Assembly (NCBI GenBank): GCA_904066235.2
Contig: CAJFCV020000002.1
Coordinates: 11,036,001 to 11,100,000, forward strand
Length of the DNA stretch: 64,000 bases
Origin: Bursaphelenchus xylophilus
Lineage: Eukaryota > Nematoda > Chromadorea > Rhabditida > Aphelenchoididae
Direction of reading: 5' to 3'
Shown: piece after piece, positions 1 to 13,000 of the stretch
Layout: every line of letters begins with the position of its first letter
Position numbering within the stretch: position 1 is the stretch's first letter
Notes under the pieces: model-generated
Databases searched by the model: none
What the model saw: the letters and a program-made list of their open reading frames with translations, nothing else
What the model was told of the DNA's origin: nothing
Made by a program: the position numbers and the translations under genes

Positions 1-6
1 TGTTTT

Positions 7-535
7 GTGTTTGCACTGTGCAATTTCTTGATTTTTGCACAGTGCAGAAATTTGTGCTTTGTGTCTGCACAGTGCGAAAATTTGTGTTTTGTGCCTGCAC
101 AGTGCACGTCAAACAGAGATAAGCTAAAACAGTCCGGTGAATGGATCGGCAATTTGCCAAAAAAAAAGACGCGAAAAAACGTTTTGTCGGGGAAGAAATG
201 GGGAATTTTTGGGGCGAGAGAGTACGCTTTTGCGTGTCTTTTTTCTCTCTTTCTCTGGAATTCAAGACGAAATGTAAAAAACCGATAGCGAAGAGTCTAT
301 TCCGGTCACCGGACTCCTCAGTTTGACGTGCAGTGCAGAATTTGTGGTTCGTGTTTGCACTGTGCAATTTCTTGAGTTTTGCACCGTGCAAAAGGCATTT
401 TCGAGCTGCCGCTTGCACTCTGACATCATTGCACAGTGCAGAAAATTGGTATTTTGTCTTTGCACCGTGCAGAAATTTGCGTTTTTTTTGTCACTACAAA
501 AAATTGTGCTTTGTGTCTGCACAGTGCAATGAGAA
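7..535. repeat. Irregular GCACNGTGC palindrome array (left edge)
   Basis: AT-rich DNA punctuated by the 9-bp odd palindrome GCAC-N-GTGC, with any base in the centre. Clear copies begin near 13, 38, 68, 98, 358, 381, 431, 462 and 519, often spaced 23-31 bp. Between copies the text is of the type ATTTGTGTTTTGTG. Open frames across it come from the unit repeating and are not genes. It shares its core with the regular satellite at 63270-64000. It starts at the window edge, so its full extent is unknown. Confidence 0.85.
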
Positions 536-844
536 TCCTCGGTTCCTCGTCCACTTGATCAGACACCGGGTCTCCTAACACGCTGTCCTAGACAAGCTTC
601 CTCAACACTCCAACAATATCCAACGACCTCTTTATTGTCCCAAACAACACGATAAACAAGCAGGCCGATACTCAGATCCCAATAGTCCGCACGCGCTGAC
701 GGCCAACCGCTCGCTCAGGCTGCGACTTCCAAACTGTTCTTCTTTCCTTCCAAATCCACGTCTCGGTTGATTGCGGTGTCCTTTCGGGTTTCGTGGCGGG
801 ACGCAGCGACCGGTTGAATGCTGTTGCGGCGGCTGTGGCCTCAC
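536..844. other. Unassigned spacer, moderately GC-rich
   Basis: This stretch is less AT-rich than its surroundings and carries no ORF with recognisable protein character on either strand. A frame on the minus strand (about 632-910) is proline/arginine/serine-rich and runs into the palindrome repeats. No function is proposed. Confidence 0.4.
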
Positions 845-1215
845 TGTGCAGCCAAATGAAAGATCTTTACTGCACTGTGCGAAACTCGTAAATAGGCGAC
901 AAAAATGCACTGTGCGTAAAGCGAAAATCTTGTAGAAAATTTTCTTTCAATTTCTCTTCGTAAAAGTTGCAATGTGCGAACAACAAAAATTTTTTGCACA
1001 GTGCAATTTTATATCAAAAAAAAATTAGGATTGCACAGTGCAGTCAACAAAAAATCCAAAAATTCTGCACTGTGCATACGAAATCATCATATTTGGGAAA
1101 CGCACGGTGCAGCCAAAAAAATTTTTTTTGCACAGTGCAATTTTTTTATCAAAAAAATTAGGATTGCACAGTGCAGTGAACAAAGAAATATAAAAAATCT
1201 GCACTGTACACTTTA
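845..1215. repeat. Second GCACNGTGC palindrome cluster
   Basis: At least nine copies of GCACNGTGC or one-base variants lie between 845 and 1215, in both A-rich and T-rich contexts. Part of the block is duplicated: the stretch around 1000-1045 (palindrome, ATCAAAAAAA, TTAGGATTGCACAGTGCAGT) recurs around 1130-1175. From about 1216 to 1931 nothing beyond AT-rich spacer is seen. Confidence 0.8.
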
Positions 1216-1931
1216 TGGCCAGCTTCGTTTTCGTCCCAAATAACCTTCATTTACGCCTCAAAAAATTGTAATTGCACTTTTAAATGCTGTCTAAAATATA
1301 AAGCACTCAAGTAGTGTCAGAATTGTATCCTCTTCAGCTGATGTGAGCCTGTCAAGTATATTTTTTCGTACAATCTTTTACTTTAATGTTCTAGAATTTC
1401 TTTTAGGCACCTCTGACGTGCTAAAAATTATTATACGATACTCAAAACAGAGGGGTTTTCAAGTAGAGCGGTCATAAATTGCTGGGAGATAATCCAGAAG
1501 GTATTGTTGTGAGTAAAAACAGTGTCTTGGGGGTTTTTAGAGCACTTGAATTTTAGTCTTTTTGAAAACGATGGGTAAATGTAAACTCGGGGACGGATTA
1601 CGGTACATTTGGCGTTATTTTACTGCCAGTTTTGGACGTATAAAAATTTTAGGCACTCTTTTAGGCACTTCTGGGAAGTTACCGGACTCCATTTTCGGAC
1701 ACACCGGGAAAGGCCGAAAAAACAACCGAAAAACGACCGAAAAAATGAACTCCAAGAATAAATCCAATAACTGTAGATGACACTTACTATGTATAACATA
1801 TTTGGTATCAGACAAAATGGGGTTGTCTGGGGATTCAGGGAAAAAAAGAATTTTAAGATTTGGCCAAAAACGAAAGAAGTTATAGCCAATTCAACTCGGG
1901 CCACAAAGATGTCCCACCCTGTATTAGTTTA

Positions 1932-2195
1932 CAGTTACGGACCTGATCTATTGGCAAAAAACGTACCATTTTGGATCCGGGAAGAAGTATCAAAAAATGT
2001 GGCAAAATGCCTCCCTCTTCAACTAAAAAAAACTCCATTTTGAAGGGCGCGCGCTCTTTCCTTCAAAAAAGACCGAGTGCGATTTTGAAATCGGAGTTTT
2101 TGTTCATTTGGAGAGGGAGGTATTTTGCTACATTTTTTGATACCTCCCGGATGCAAAATGGTACGTTTTTTGCCACTGGATCATGTCCGCAAGTG
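1932..2195. mobile_element. Palindromic MITE, CAGTG-TIR family
   Basis: Fold-back element flanked by TA (1930-1931 and 2196-2197). One arm contains ACGTACCATTTTGGATCC and GTGGCAAAATGCCTCCCTC. The other carries their reverse complements, ending GCCACTGGATCATGTCC. About 90-100 bp on each side can pair. It is one of roughly ten family members in the window. A TA target and a terminus starting CAG suggest a non-autonomous Tc1/mariner derivative. No transposase is present. Confidence 0.85.
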
Positions 2196-2201
2196 TAGAG
2201 G

Positions 2202-2393
2202 TAGTACTAGTCCGTCCGGAAAGTCGCTCGAATGATTTTTGACGTTTGCACTGTGCAGAAAAAGTCAGGGTGCGAGCGACAACCGAAAAAAGCCTATTGC
2301 ACGGTGCAAAAAGCCAGAAATTGCACAGCGCAAAGTGAATTTTTGTTTTCGCACTGTGCATGTCGCCAATTTCATTGCAACGACTCTGGAATA
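2202..2393. repeat. Element with ACTAGTCCGTCCGGAAAGTCG end and GCACNGTGC copies
   Basis: It begins with a GTACTAGTCCGTCCGGAAAG-type end that recurs near 57877-57960 and, degraded, at 61890-61960. It carries four GCACNGTGC-type palindromes between 2250 and 2360. The right boundary is not clear because a different MITE starts at 2394. Confidence 0.55.
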
Positions 2394-2646
2394 TCAGTCT
2401 GTCGGGAAAATAATGTGGATTCGTCGCAGAAAAATGTGTCGCCTCGTCACCAGCCGTCGCAAAACGATGAGCGATTCCTAGGAGCGACAAATCCACATTA
2501 TTTTCCCGACAGACCGATATCAGTTTGTTGGGAAAATAATGTGGATTCGTCGCAGTAAAATGTCTCGCCTTGCCGCAAAACACCTTCCGTGAGAAGGCGT
2601 CGATCACAAACCACGAGAAACCCACATTATTTTCCCGACAGCCCGA
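2394..2646. mobile_element. Two adjacent MITEs, TCAGTCTGTCGGG-TIR family, subtype A
   Basis: Two elements (2394-2517 and 2520-2646) lie back to back and share the single TA at 2518-2519. Each has terminal inverted repeats close to TCAGTCTGTCGGGAAAATAA and the subtype-A interior (ATGTGGATTCGTCGCAG at one end, its complement at the other). TA flanks the outer ends too. The TA target points to a Tc1/mariner-type donor (inference). Neither copy codes for a transposase. Confidence 0.85.
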
Positions 2647-2989
2647 TATTCCTCTGGCTTGTGCAACAAGGCGTTGCCTACAACACTTTTCCCCACTTTA
2701 CTACGCCAACATTTCAGTCATTAAAAACGATAAAGTGACGAGATGTTTTCCCCGGAATTCAGCCAATGTTTAACGGTCGTTGTAACAATTTTACGCCGTT
2801 GTTTTTGATTTTTTCTAATTGGATGAAATGGGGTAATTGAAGCTCCCGAAAGTGTTCAAGTTGCCCACGGACTCATTTTTAATGTGGTTCTTTGATGAAG
2901 ACACTACAAAAATCCTTTTTTCCAGAGGGCAATTAGTCCATGTTTTGTTGGGAAAATGGTGAAAAAATGGAGTTTTTTGGAGGAAATTT

Positions 2990-3520
2990 TATGAGAAGTT
3001 CCAAAAAATTTGCATTTTGGGTCCCACCACGAAAATTTTTTTACTTGGAAAAGCTTCAGTTTTAGTTTTAGAGACTTTAAAAATGCTTCTACAGTTAATT
3101 TCAACCGAGAAGGATGCAAAATTTGTTCAGAGTTTAATTGATTTGGGTCCCACCACGAAAATATTTTAACTTGGAAAAACTTCAGTTTTAATTTCAAAGA
3201 CTTTAACAATGCTTCTTTAGCTAATTTTAACCGAAGAAAATGCAAAATTTCTTCTGAATTTACAAAAAAATTGCATTTTGGGTCCCGCCACGAAAATATT
3301 TTAACTTGTAAAAGCTTCAGTTTTAGTTTTAGAGACTTTAAAAATGCTTCTACAGTTAATTTCAACCGAGAAGGATGCAAAATTTGTTCAGAAATTCCAA
3401 AAAATCATTTATTTGGGTCCCACCACGAAAATATTTTAATTTGGAAAAGCTTCATTTTTTATTGCAAAGACTTTACCAACGCTTCTACAGTTAATTTCAA
3501 CCGAGAATGGTGCTAAATTT
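2990..3520. repeat. Tandem ~118-136 bp units with CCCACCACGAAAA box
   Basis: Four head-to-tail units, each with TTGGGTCCCACCACGAAAA followed by ACTTGGAAAAGCTTCAGTTT and a stretch ending GCAAAATTTGTTCAGA. Boxes fall near 3029, 3147, 3283 and 3416. The same box occurs in many introns further right. No gene was found around this copy. Confidence 0.85.
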
Positions 3521-3861
3521 ATATTTTTTGAAGGGTTTTCGGAAGATGACATTGACGTTTTCCAGAAAAAAACTGATGGTTTTGGCAGTTTTTGGAAACT
3601 TTTCTTCCGGTTTTCAAAGGAAATAAGATAAGTGGGCCTTAAAAAATTAACGTGGGAGAAGTTCCGAACTCCAAAACGACCTTTTTTCAAATAAAAAGTT
3701 TTCGTGGTGAGACCAAAAATCGATTTTTTTGAATCGCAGTTCTCAAAATAAATTCGACATGTCATATTCTTACTGTAAAATTTTTTTTTTGCGTCTGAAA
3801 AGCCATTCCTCGTCGTCTTTTCCGCAATTGCAAAGATATTTTTGACAATCTCTGGGCCGTT

Positions 3862-5258
3862 TCCGCGGCCAGATTGACTCATTCTTCTTCAATTTCCCGG
3901 CCTTATGACGCTGCTCTGGCAGGAAATTCATCGTATTCTTGGCTCTTTCTTGAGAAATCATTGGGAAATGGGAATTTTACGCTGTATAACGGGTCAATGA
4001 TGATGTTTCACTATTCAAACCAAGATAGGATAAAAAAATTTGCAATTTTTTTTGGGACAACCGTAAAATGATAGAGTAAAAGGCGACTGTAAAAGCTGGT
4101 ATATGGGATTTAAAGGGCTAAAGATTCAATTTCAAGGCCGCAAGACGCTGTTTTGGCAGGAAAGACTGCGTATTTTAGGCGTTTCTTGAGAAATCGTAGA
4201 GAAATAGAAGCTTCACTCCTTCACTTTTGTCAAAGATAACTTTGGAGTATTACAGTGACTTAATCACTCGAATTGCGGACTTACAGATCTTGAAAAAACT
4301 TGTGACAAGCTTAAATAAGAATTTTCTGGTGCATTTGCTAGGTTTAAGCTCGCGTTTTGCAGAAACAACGGAGATTTTGAGGCCGAAAGTTGCTGAAAAT
4401 CAGGCAAATATTTTTTGCGAACTTCCAAGAAATCTCAATTCTTTTTGAAGAAATTCGCAAAAAATAACCATTTCCAACATCTTTTGACCTTAAAATCACC
4501 GTTGTTTCTGCAAAACGCAAACTTAAATCCTCCCAAAAGTCCTAGAAAATCCTTATTTAAATTTTTCCCAAATTTTTTAACGACCTATAAGTCCGCAATT
4601 CGAGTGATTCAAGGCACAATAACAGTCCAACAGTCATGTTTGACCCGTTTCAAAGAGTGGAACTTCTATTTCTCAACGATTTCGCAACAAAAGGCCTAAA
4701 ATACGAGGACTTTTATACCAAAGCAGCGTCGTGTGGTCTGGAAATTGATTTTTTAGCCCTTTAAATTCCATATGCCAGCTTTTACAATCGCCTTTTACCC
4801 TACTATTTTACAGTTGCCCCAAAAAATTGCAAAATTTTTTGTCCTACAGTGAGGGACCTGATCCAATAGCAAAAAATGTCTCCTTTTGCATCTCGGAAGG
4901 GTCCAAAATGACTCCAAACCCTTCCTTTCTCTAAGCCAAAAAACTCCGCTTTGAAAAGCGCGCCCTTTCCTTCAAGGCGGGCTCTTCAAATCGGCGTTTT
5001 TTAGCTTAGAGAAGGGAAGGGTTTGGAGACATTTTGGTCCCTTCCGGGATGCAAAATAAGTCGTTTTTTGCCATTGGATCCCGTCCCTCACTGTATCTTA
5101 GTTTGAATAGTGAAGAGTCATCATTAACCCGTTATACAGCGTAAAATTCCCATTTCCCAATGATTTCTCAAGAAAGAACCAAGAATACGATGAATTTCCT
5201 GCCAGAGCAGTGTCATAAGGCCGGGAAATTGAAGAAGAATGAGTCAATCTACCCTATT
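3862..5258. repeat. Large fold-back repeat, centre near 4445, split by a MITE
   Basis: The left arm (about 3862-4440) is the inverted, diverged partner of the right arm (about 4450-5258). Landmarks: GGGAAATGGGAATTTTACGC at about 3964 pairs with its complement near 5145, and CTCGAATTGCGGAC near 4267 pairs with its complement near 4590. The right arm is interrupted at 4847-5093 by a CAGTG-family MITE. ORFs on both strands within the arms mirror one another and are not genes. Confidence 0.85.
4847..5093. mobile_element. Palindromic MITE, CAGTG-TIR family, nested in fold-back
   Basis: Ends are CAGTGAGGGACCTGATCCA and its near-perfect complement, flanked by TA at 4845-4846 and 5094-5095. Removing it restores continuity of the fold-back arm (GTCCTA joined to TATCTTAGTTTG, matching the other arm's CAAACCAAGATAGGA). 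The insertion is therefore younger than the fold-back. It is non-coding. Confidence 0.9.
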
Positions 5259-7070
5259 ATTTTACGTTTGCCCCAAAAAATTGCAATTTTTTGTCCTATC
5301 TTTCTCGAATCATGCTTTGAATCAGCACTTTCCCATCCTTCAACGTCTCCCTTTTCCCCCGAGGGCATCCTCTCTTCATTTTTCATTCTAAATAGGCTCC
5401 CGAAATTTTTAAACTGCGAAAAGTTTATTTTAAAAGCCTTTCGAAAACATGTGCGATTTCCCCATGGTTTAATCGGAGAAGAAACGTTAGGCCATCGCCT
5501 TTAGTTTAATGTAATTATGATGACAAACACCTTTTTCTGGTTCTTTTTAGTTTTGGAAGCGAAATCATGAGTCCGAAAAAAATGGTTTGATATAGACAAA
5601 CCTTCGCTATATAGAGTTTGACCTATATATTTTTCTGAACCTTACATCCACATCTACTAGTTACATTAACCTTTGTAGGATACCGAATCTATGTAGGGTA
5701 TTATCGCATCATCTTTGTAACCCTCTTTTACGCAAAAAAGCTGATTATGAGCGGGAAAATTTGTCATTATCTCACATCAGAAATAAGATAATAATGCGTT
5801 TTTGGTATCACTGGATTCTTGGTTCCATAGTGAACACTATGGAACAATATAATTTTGATAATTTTATGAAGTTACCGGTATTTTTCGAAAATTCGAAAAA
5901 TATCGGAATTTTTGTCCAAAAAAGCGGGGAAATCATAATTTTCACAACTTTTCTTGAGTCAACTTTGATGGGCAGTACACTTAGATATCCTTAGAGTCGC
6001 TATAAAACATCTTTCCAACTGAATCACCCAAAAAAAATTATATATTTCCCCCATGAACAATATTTAGTCATCCTCAATGTTTTGAACTAAAAATTCATCT
6101 ATTGTTTCGATTTCTGCTATTAAAATCATATATTCCTAGAAAGCTGACATCATTTCCTATCACTTTCTCGAAAAGAAAGTGTACAAAACGACGTATTCTG
6201 AGAATTCTTACAATTTTTATATTATTGACCATCAAATGGCGGGTGATCATTGTTAAACTAAAAATTTTCAACACTGATTGTTCCGCCTTTGTGTAATATA
6301 AAAGGGAGAGATAATTAGGGTAAGGTACAAGTTGCTGAGCAATTTAGCATCCCACTTTTACATTTTGGGAGTTAGGGAAGTGCCATCACATCTGGCTAGT
6401 GTAAGGTCGAAAAAAGGGGAAATTGAGTTGTTGTGAGCTAAAATCTTGATATTTTCTAAAGCTACAAGATACTTTAGACTATTTAAAGTAGATTAGAAAA
6501 GATTAGAACTTTTCAGGGTTACTGTAATTTTTGAACATTGCAAAAAGTTCAAAACTGACCCCAATAGGCCAAAATTGAGAGAAACCCCTCTCAAATAGAT
6601 AAATACGAGATGTCACAAGCTCTGAGAATATTATGAGACAGTGTAAATCCACCTACGCTTTAAAATCTACCCATACTCCCATGAATTTCCCCTATTTTAG
6701 GCGTTTTCCGACAAGAATGACCTCTCTCTACTCTTTTCTAGCCAATTCGGCAAAGAAAACTCTTTTCGTTTGATTGATTTCATCGATAATTTGCACGCCC
6801 AGGATGTAAACTTTGTTTCTGAAGGCCATTCGCCACCAAACATCGTGATTTAAGACCTAATTAGTAATCTAATTCCTGATTCATGTGGAATTGGAAATAA
6901 AACGGCCAAAACTCGCGGAAATTTGTAATTTCCGACGTCCGCAGGCGCTTCCATAAATATTAGAGGGCATTAGTGATAAAGCAGACGGATTCTCACAGTG
7001 TTTTTAGTGAGAAAGTTTGGCGAAAAAGCTGTTTGAACATTAATGCCTAGTGTAATATAAAAACTTGCAG
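5259..7070. other. AT-rich spacer upstream of the anoctamin gene
   Basis: No convincing exon was found. The first recognised anoctamin exon starts at 7071 in phase 2 with no in-frame ATG near its start, so at least one 5' exon, probably small, should lie here or further left. Candidate ATGs (for example near 6235 and 6662) lack a persuasive donor in the right phase. A CTAGTGTAATATAA motif sits at about 7047, just before the acceptor. Confidence 0.5.
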
Positions 7071-10000
7071 ATGCTCAGCGCAATCAGTTCGTGACACGCA
7101 GCACGCGCAACAACACATCCAACAACGACGCCAGCTGCCCGCTTATCTCACCACAGTCCCCGCAGAGCGTTCCCAGGCCGTTCTGGGCCAAGTTGGCACA
7201 GGAAGCGCAAAGAAACGGCGGAGTCGCTCCAAACTGGAGTCCGCAACTCTTTCGGGTCGTCAAATCTGCACACGAAGAAGGAATGGTAAGTTTTTTGATT
7301 TACTTTACTTGAATTTAGAGACAAATAAGGAAATTTTGGGCGGATCTTGCACTAGAAGTGGATTGATACCTAAAATAATATTTTTTCGGATAAAACTCAT
7401 GCGAAACCTTGAAATTTTTCTTTGAATCAGTTGGCATATTTAATTTTGCTTCTTGTAAAACCGAAATTATCCAGAAATTCGACTATATTCGCACTTGTAT
7501 TACCTTAGGGGTCAACTGATAACTAAACAATATTTTCTGTGAGGCAAGCCTCCAAATTGTAAAAATTTTTGTTTAATCAGCAAGGCCGAACCTTTTCCTT
7601 GTCATACCAAGCTAAATTTATTTGAATTTCGACGATTTTTAGGTTTATATTGCACTAGACATCAGTTGAACCAAAAATAATTTTTCTCTTGTGAAAACAA
7701 ATATTGCCATCGAAAGTTCTTTATAGACGGCTAGTAGATAGCAGTATCTCATTATGAATTAAGAAATACATAAGAAAATCGAAAATTTCAGCGTTTTACA
7801 TTATAATCCACCTATTTGATACCTAAAATAATGTTTTCTCTCGGATAAAAACATATTTTCAAGCAGGAAACGGATCGCAGACATGTGTTCTACCTTTTAG
7901 AGCTATAATCTTTCAAAATTTTCTTAAAATTTCCGGACTTTTACCTGCTATATTACAGTAGACAAAAAAATCTCCGACGAAAATTATTTGCGAGAAATTC
8001 AATCCGTTCCACGTTTATTTACTCGTGCACGTAATGCTCGAGCAAATTATTTGTGATTTGTGACCTATTGTAACCCAATCCATCAAATTTTCAGGCCTCT
8101 GTATCACCGGAAAATGGCACGGAAAATGGGCGAAAGCGCAGCAAAATGGCGGCCAACCGACCGATGGGCCGGTATTTTTCGGACGAAAGACGACTGATTG
8201 ATTATGTTTTGGCCTACGATCTGGATAATTCGGATGAGGAGAGTGTCAGCGAGGATCGGATTGAGGTAAGAAGATTAAATTTTTTTTTGTTGGTGTTTTA
8301 GGTAAAATGAGGTAAAAGAGCTGTGTTTTGGCATTGCTGGTGGCTTAAAACAGATGTTAGAGGATGCAGAAAACTGCAAGAGACCGTGTCTAGAATTTTT
8401 GGGCTTCAGCATGGCCAAAAATTGGAAAATTCAATTTTTTGATTGTTGATACCTAAAATAAGGTATTTATGTCGGAACCTCACAAATTCTTTGGTTTGAG
8501 ATAACCTTCCGTTATCTACTGATAAAGTGGTTTATTAGCTTTGAGTTCATACCAAAATTGCGGTCATACAGCCACGTTTCGTTCTGAAATGGTCAATTTT
8601 CCCAGCAAGGTCCAGTGTAACATCGAAATTTTATTGAGAAAGGGGTTTTTGGCCCAAAAAAGGGTGAAAATAGCGTCGTAGAGTAAACTTACTATGCTAC
8701 CTTTCAGTTTGAGCCGTTTTCCCTACCATCTTCCACTCCTGCCACCCAAAATCATCAGACGAAATTGGAGAAACGAAGGATTTTCGAGCACAACCTGAAA
8801 CTTCTGGGTCTAGAGCTCGAGTATACTTTTGCCAAGCACTCGAGGATTGGTTTTGTCTTGATTCACGCGCCTTTCAAGGTCTTGATGAAGCAGGCGGAGC
8901 TGCTGAAGTTGAAGATGCCAGTATACCAAAATGATGTGAAAAAGGTGGGTTGAGGTTATTTTGGTAGTATTGTTGATGTTTCGAGAGAATGCAGAGCGTG
9001 ATAGAGCAAAAGGGGACCGAGTTTTGGCTTTTTTTGTCGAAATTTGGAAAAAATTGGGGTCCCGCCACGAAAACTTGAGATTGCGGAAATTGACGGAAAT
9101 TTTGTAAAATACGTGAAATCTGGAGTCTGAGCGGAGATAAAATGCAAATTTCAGCACGCCAATCTCATGGATGGAGCGGTAAATTCGCTGTTGAAGCGCT
9201 GCCGCTTCCTCGACTTTGATGACAAGGTAAAAGAGCGAATTGAAACCCGCGACTACTTCTGCCAACCCTTCATCGAACAACATCTCGAATGCTTCGTCAA
9301 TCACGAAGATCCTGAGACATTTTTCTCGCGAGCCGAACGCTCCCGAATGGTCTACGACCTGCTGATTCGCACGCGATACGACCTGAAAGAAGCCGGCGAT
9401 AAATACCGTTTTGGAGTGGAACGACTCGTAAAAAATGGCACGTATAACTCCTGCTATCCTCTGCATGATGAATTGAGCTTCAGCAAGGAGGAGAAGTACG
9501 ATCCGGAGACTTGCAGCGATCGCCAATTGCTCTACGAAAATTGGGTCCGAGCCCGAAATGTCTGGAAATATCAGCCGCTGCATTTGATCAAGTAGGACTA
9601 AATTTATTTTGAAACTGTTTTTATTTATTTTCATGTCATTCCGGATGATTTAGGAACTATTTCGGCACTAAAATCGGCTTCTACTTTGCCTGGCTGGGAT
9701 ATTACACTAGGTTTTTGTATATCATCTCGATTATTGGAGTGTTCTGCGTGGTTTATGGAATCGCGACGATGGGATCGGACCTACCGAGGTGAGAGCGGAA
9801 ATATTTTATGATTTTTTGGGGGTGGTTTTGGGTCCCACCACGAAAATTGGCATTGTGTTTGGAATGGCGGGAAATTTGAAAATGCAGATTTAAGTGATGT
9901 AAAATACGGAAGGGAAACATGTGAAGGCTTTTATGAGTTTTAGGGATTCAGTTTGACGAAATTTTGAGATTTTTTGAAAACATTTTTGGGTCCCAACACG

Positions 10001-13000
10001 AAAGTTTGGCATTCTGAGATAAGGTCTCAAAATTGATTTTTATAAGTTGAAAACGTCGTAAAGTTGAGTAAAATACATAATTTTAACACCGTTTCTTTGT
10101 TTTATTCACAATTTTGGGTCCCATCACGAAAATTTGGCATTCCGCAATAAGGTCTCAAATTGGTTTTTTAAGTTGAAAAATGTCGTAAAGTTGAGTAAAA
10201 TACGGATTCTAACACTTTTTTTGTTTTTTTTATTCACAATTTTGGGTCTTACCACGAAAATTTGGCATTCCGCAACAACCCTGAAAAATGCTATAAGTCG
10301 CTTTTTCAGCCAACAAATCTGCAATGCCAACTCGAGCAACGTCCTGATGTGCCCGATTTGCACCAACTATTGCGACTACACCCCGTTGAGTGCCAGCTGC
10401 ACGTACTCCAAAATCACTTACGTTTTCGACAATAGCGCCACGATTTTGTTCGCCGCGGTCATGTCCATATGGGCCACACTATTCCTGGAGGGATGGAAAC
10501 GGTATCACGCCGAGCTGGCCTACAAATGGAACGTCTTCGACTTTGAAGCGGAGGAAGAAGTTCTCCGGCCCGAGTTTCAGTACAGAAAAAGCCAGCAAAG
10601 AGTGAATCCGGTGACCCAAGAGAAGGAACCGTACATCCCGATCTTCGAACGGGTCCTCAGGTTCAGTTTCTCCGGCATTACCGTCCTGTTTTTTGTAAGT
10701 TTTGATTTGGATTTGAATTTCGCGGGCTTCCGTGAGAAATTTTTGGCATTGTGTTGCAAGGTTGAAAAATGGTAATAGCGTCTTATAAGATGGTTGAAAT
10801 GTATTTTGACTGGATTTACGAGATCTTTGGCGGATTTATACTGCTTTTGAAATCTGAATTTACAACTTGGCGGGTTTTTGGAAATTTTTTGGCATTGTGT
10901 TGCAAGTCTTCAAATATGTCGATATGCTTTTTATGGGATGATCGAAATGTAGTTAGAGTGGCTTACGAGATTTTTGGCTGATTTGAACTGCTTTCAAAAT
11001 TTAAATCTTGAATTTGGCGGGCTTTTTCGAAGGTGATTGGCATTGTGTTTCAATGGTTGAATGATGTCGAAAAATGCGTAATAAGCAGATTGAAGTGGCT
11101 TTGGCAGCTTCTGCAACGTGTGGAATCGTATTTTAAATACGTTCGCATCTTTTTTGAGTCAAATTTGTGCAACTTATGATCCTGAAATTACATTGGGTAT
11201 TGAAAAATTATTTTTGGTATACTTAAAAATTTCTCTTTCAGTTATGCCTCGTAATCGCACTGGTTATTGGAATTATTGCCTACAGGATCATCGTTTTGAA
11301 GGTGTTCTTCCAATGGGATGATAACGACGCGTTCAAGTCGCGCGCCTTTATTTTAACGTCCGTTACAGCGGCCTGCATCAACTTGGTGTTCATTTTGATC
11401 ATGAATTACGTGAGTTACACATTTTGACTTGCTTTTCGGACGTTTTTGATGAGTTTTGGAGTGTAAGCTGGGCGCAGGCTGCCGAAATTAAAATTTTCTG
11501 AAAAGACATGATAATGGAGCGGATTTTAAAATTTTTTGATTGAAAAAGATTTATTTAGTGGTTGGAAGCTCTAAATTTTCTGGGTTGAGATTTTTGTAAC
11601 TAAGGGCGCAGCCTGCGCACCAAAAAATTTCGATTTTTGAGATTTTTCTTCCCGTTTTTTTATGATTTGAAAGCTCATGGCGTATTTTGCAGGTATACAG
11701 CTCGTTAGCGTTGAAGCTGACCGAATGGGAATGCCCAAGAACCCAGACGGAGTTCGACAACAGCTACACGTTGAAGGTTTTCCTCTTCCAGTTCATCAAC
11801 TTCTACTCTTCATTGTTTTACATCGCGTTCATAAAGGGAAAGTAAGTATTGTTTTTGGGACTTTTGGAAGGTTTTGGAAGAGGTTTGGAGATTTTTATGG
11901 GTTTTGAGGATTTTTTTTTGAATTTTTGGTCCCACCACGAATGTTTGGCATTTTGTTTTTGGGGCTGGGAATTGATGTTTTGAGTCGTTTGAAGTGCTTG
12001 CTAAAATCCTATGATAGTTGTTGTGTCTTTTTTTGAAATTTTTGGACCTTTTGAAATGATTTTTTGGTCCCACCACGAATGTTTGGCATTGTGTTTCAGA
12101 GGCTGAAAAATTGATGTTTGGAGTCTTTTGAAGTGTTTGATGAAAGCCTGTAATATTTTCGGGGTCTTTTTTGCCATTTTTGTACTTTTTGAAATGTTGT
12201 TTTCGGTCTCACCACGAATGTTTGGCATTATGTCTTTTGTGGATAAAATGGCTCAAGCGTCCATCATAAGACATTTTTAAGATATTTGTGGAAGGTTGAC
12301 GACATTTTCGGTATTTAAAAAATAAAAATTTAGGTCTCACCACGAAAACTTGGCATTATGCCACTTGTCATTTTTTGGCATAAGAGTTGTCGTACATGAA
12401 TTTTATCGCCATGTGAGGTGGATAAATCTGATTTTTTCAGATTTTCCGGCCCTCCAGAACCGAATAATCCCGCCGCGTTGGCCCGGGTGAATGGAGTCAC
12501 GATGGTGGCCGAAGGAACGTTCACAATTTTCGGCAACCGCCTCGAAGAATGCGACCCAGCCGGATGTATGGTCGAACTGGTGATCCAATTGTTCATCATC
12601 ATGTGCGGAAAACAGTTCTTTTCAGCTTTCATGGAGATTGGATATCCGTGAGTTTTTTTATATTGTAGTAGACAAAATTTATCATCTTGGGCTTAGATAT
12701 CGCGTACTTCGGATGTTTTGTAGTGTTTTGGGGAGCAGTAGAGGTATAGCGAGGCATTTAGGGTAGTTTTTGCTTATTTTTGAGGTTGAAACAGAATGCC
12801 AAAGATTTTGCCAAAAGCCCGCGAAAATCGGGATTTGAATTTTTTAACTGATTTTGAAGGCCTGCTCTTGTTCTAAGGGCAATGTGGATCTAAAAATTGA
12901 ATTTTTGACTATTTTCTAGCTGCTTTTGACGGTTGAAACAGAATGCCAAAAAAATTACCAAACCCCGGGAAATTTGAAAATTCAAATTTTAAAAGTGTTT

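Noticed and set aside
632..910. 92-codon minus-strand ORF
   Set aside because: It starts and ends in palindrome repeat, has no domain features and no splice continuation.
2904..3380. 158-codon minus-strand ORF with repeated KLKLKL segments
   Set aside because: It is a translation of the tandem CCCACCACGAAAA units; the periodicity follows the DNA repeat.
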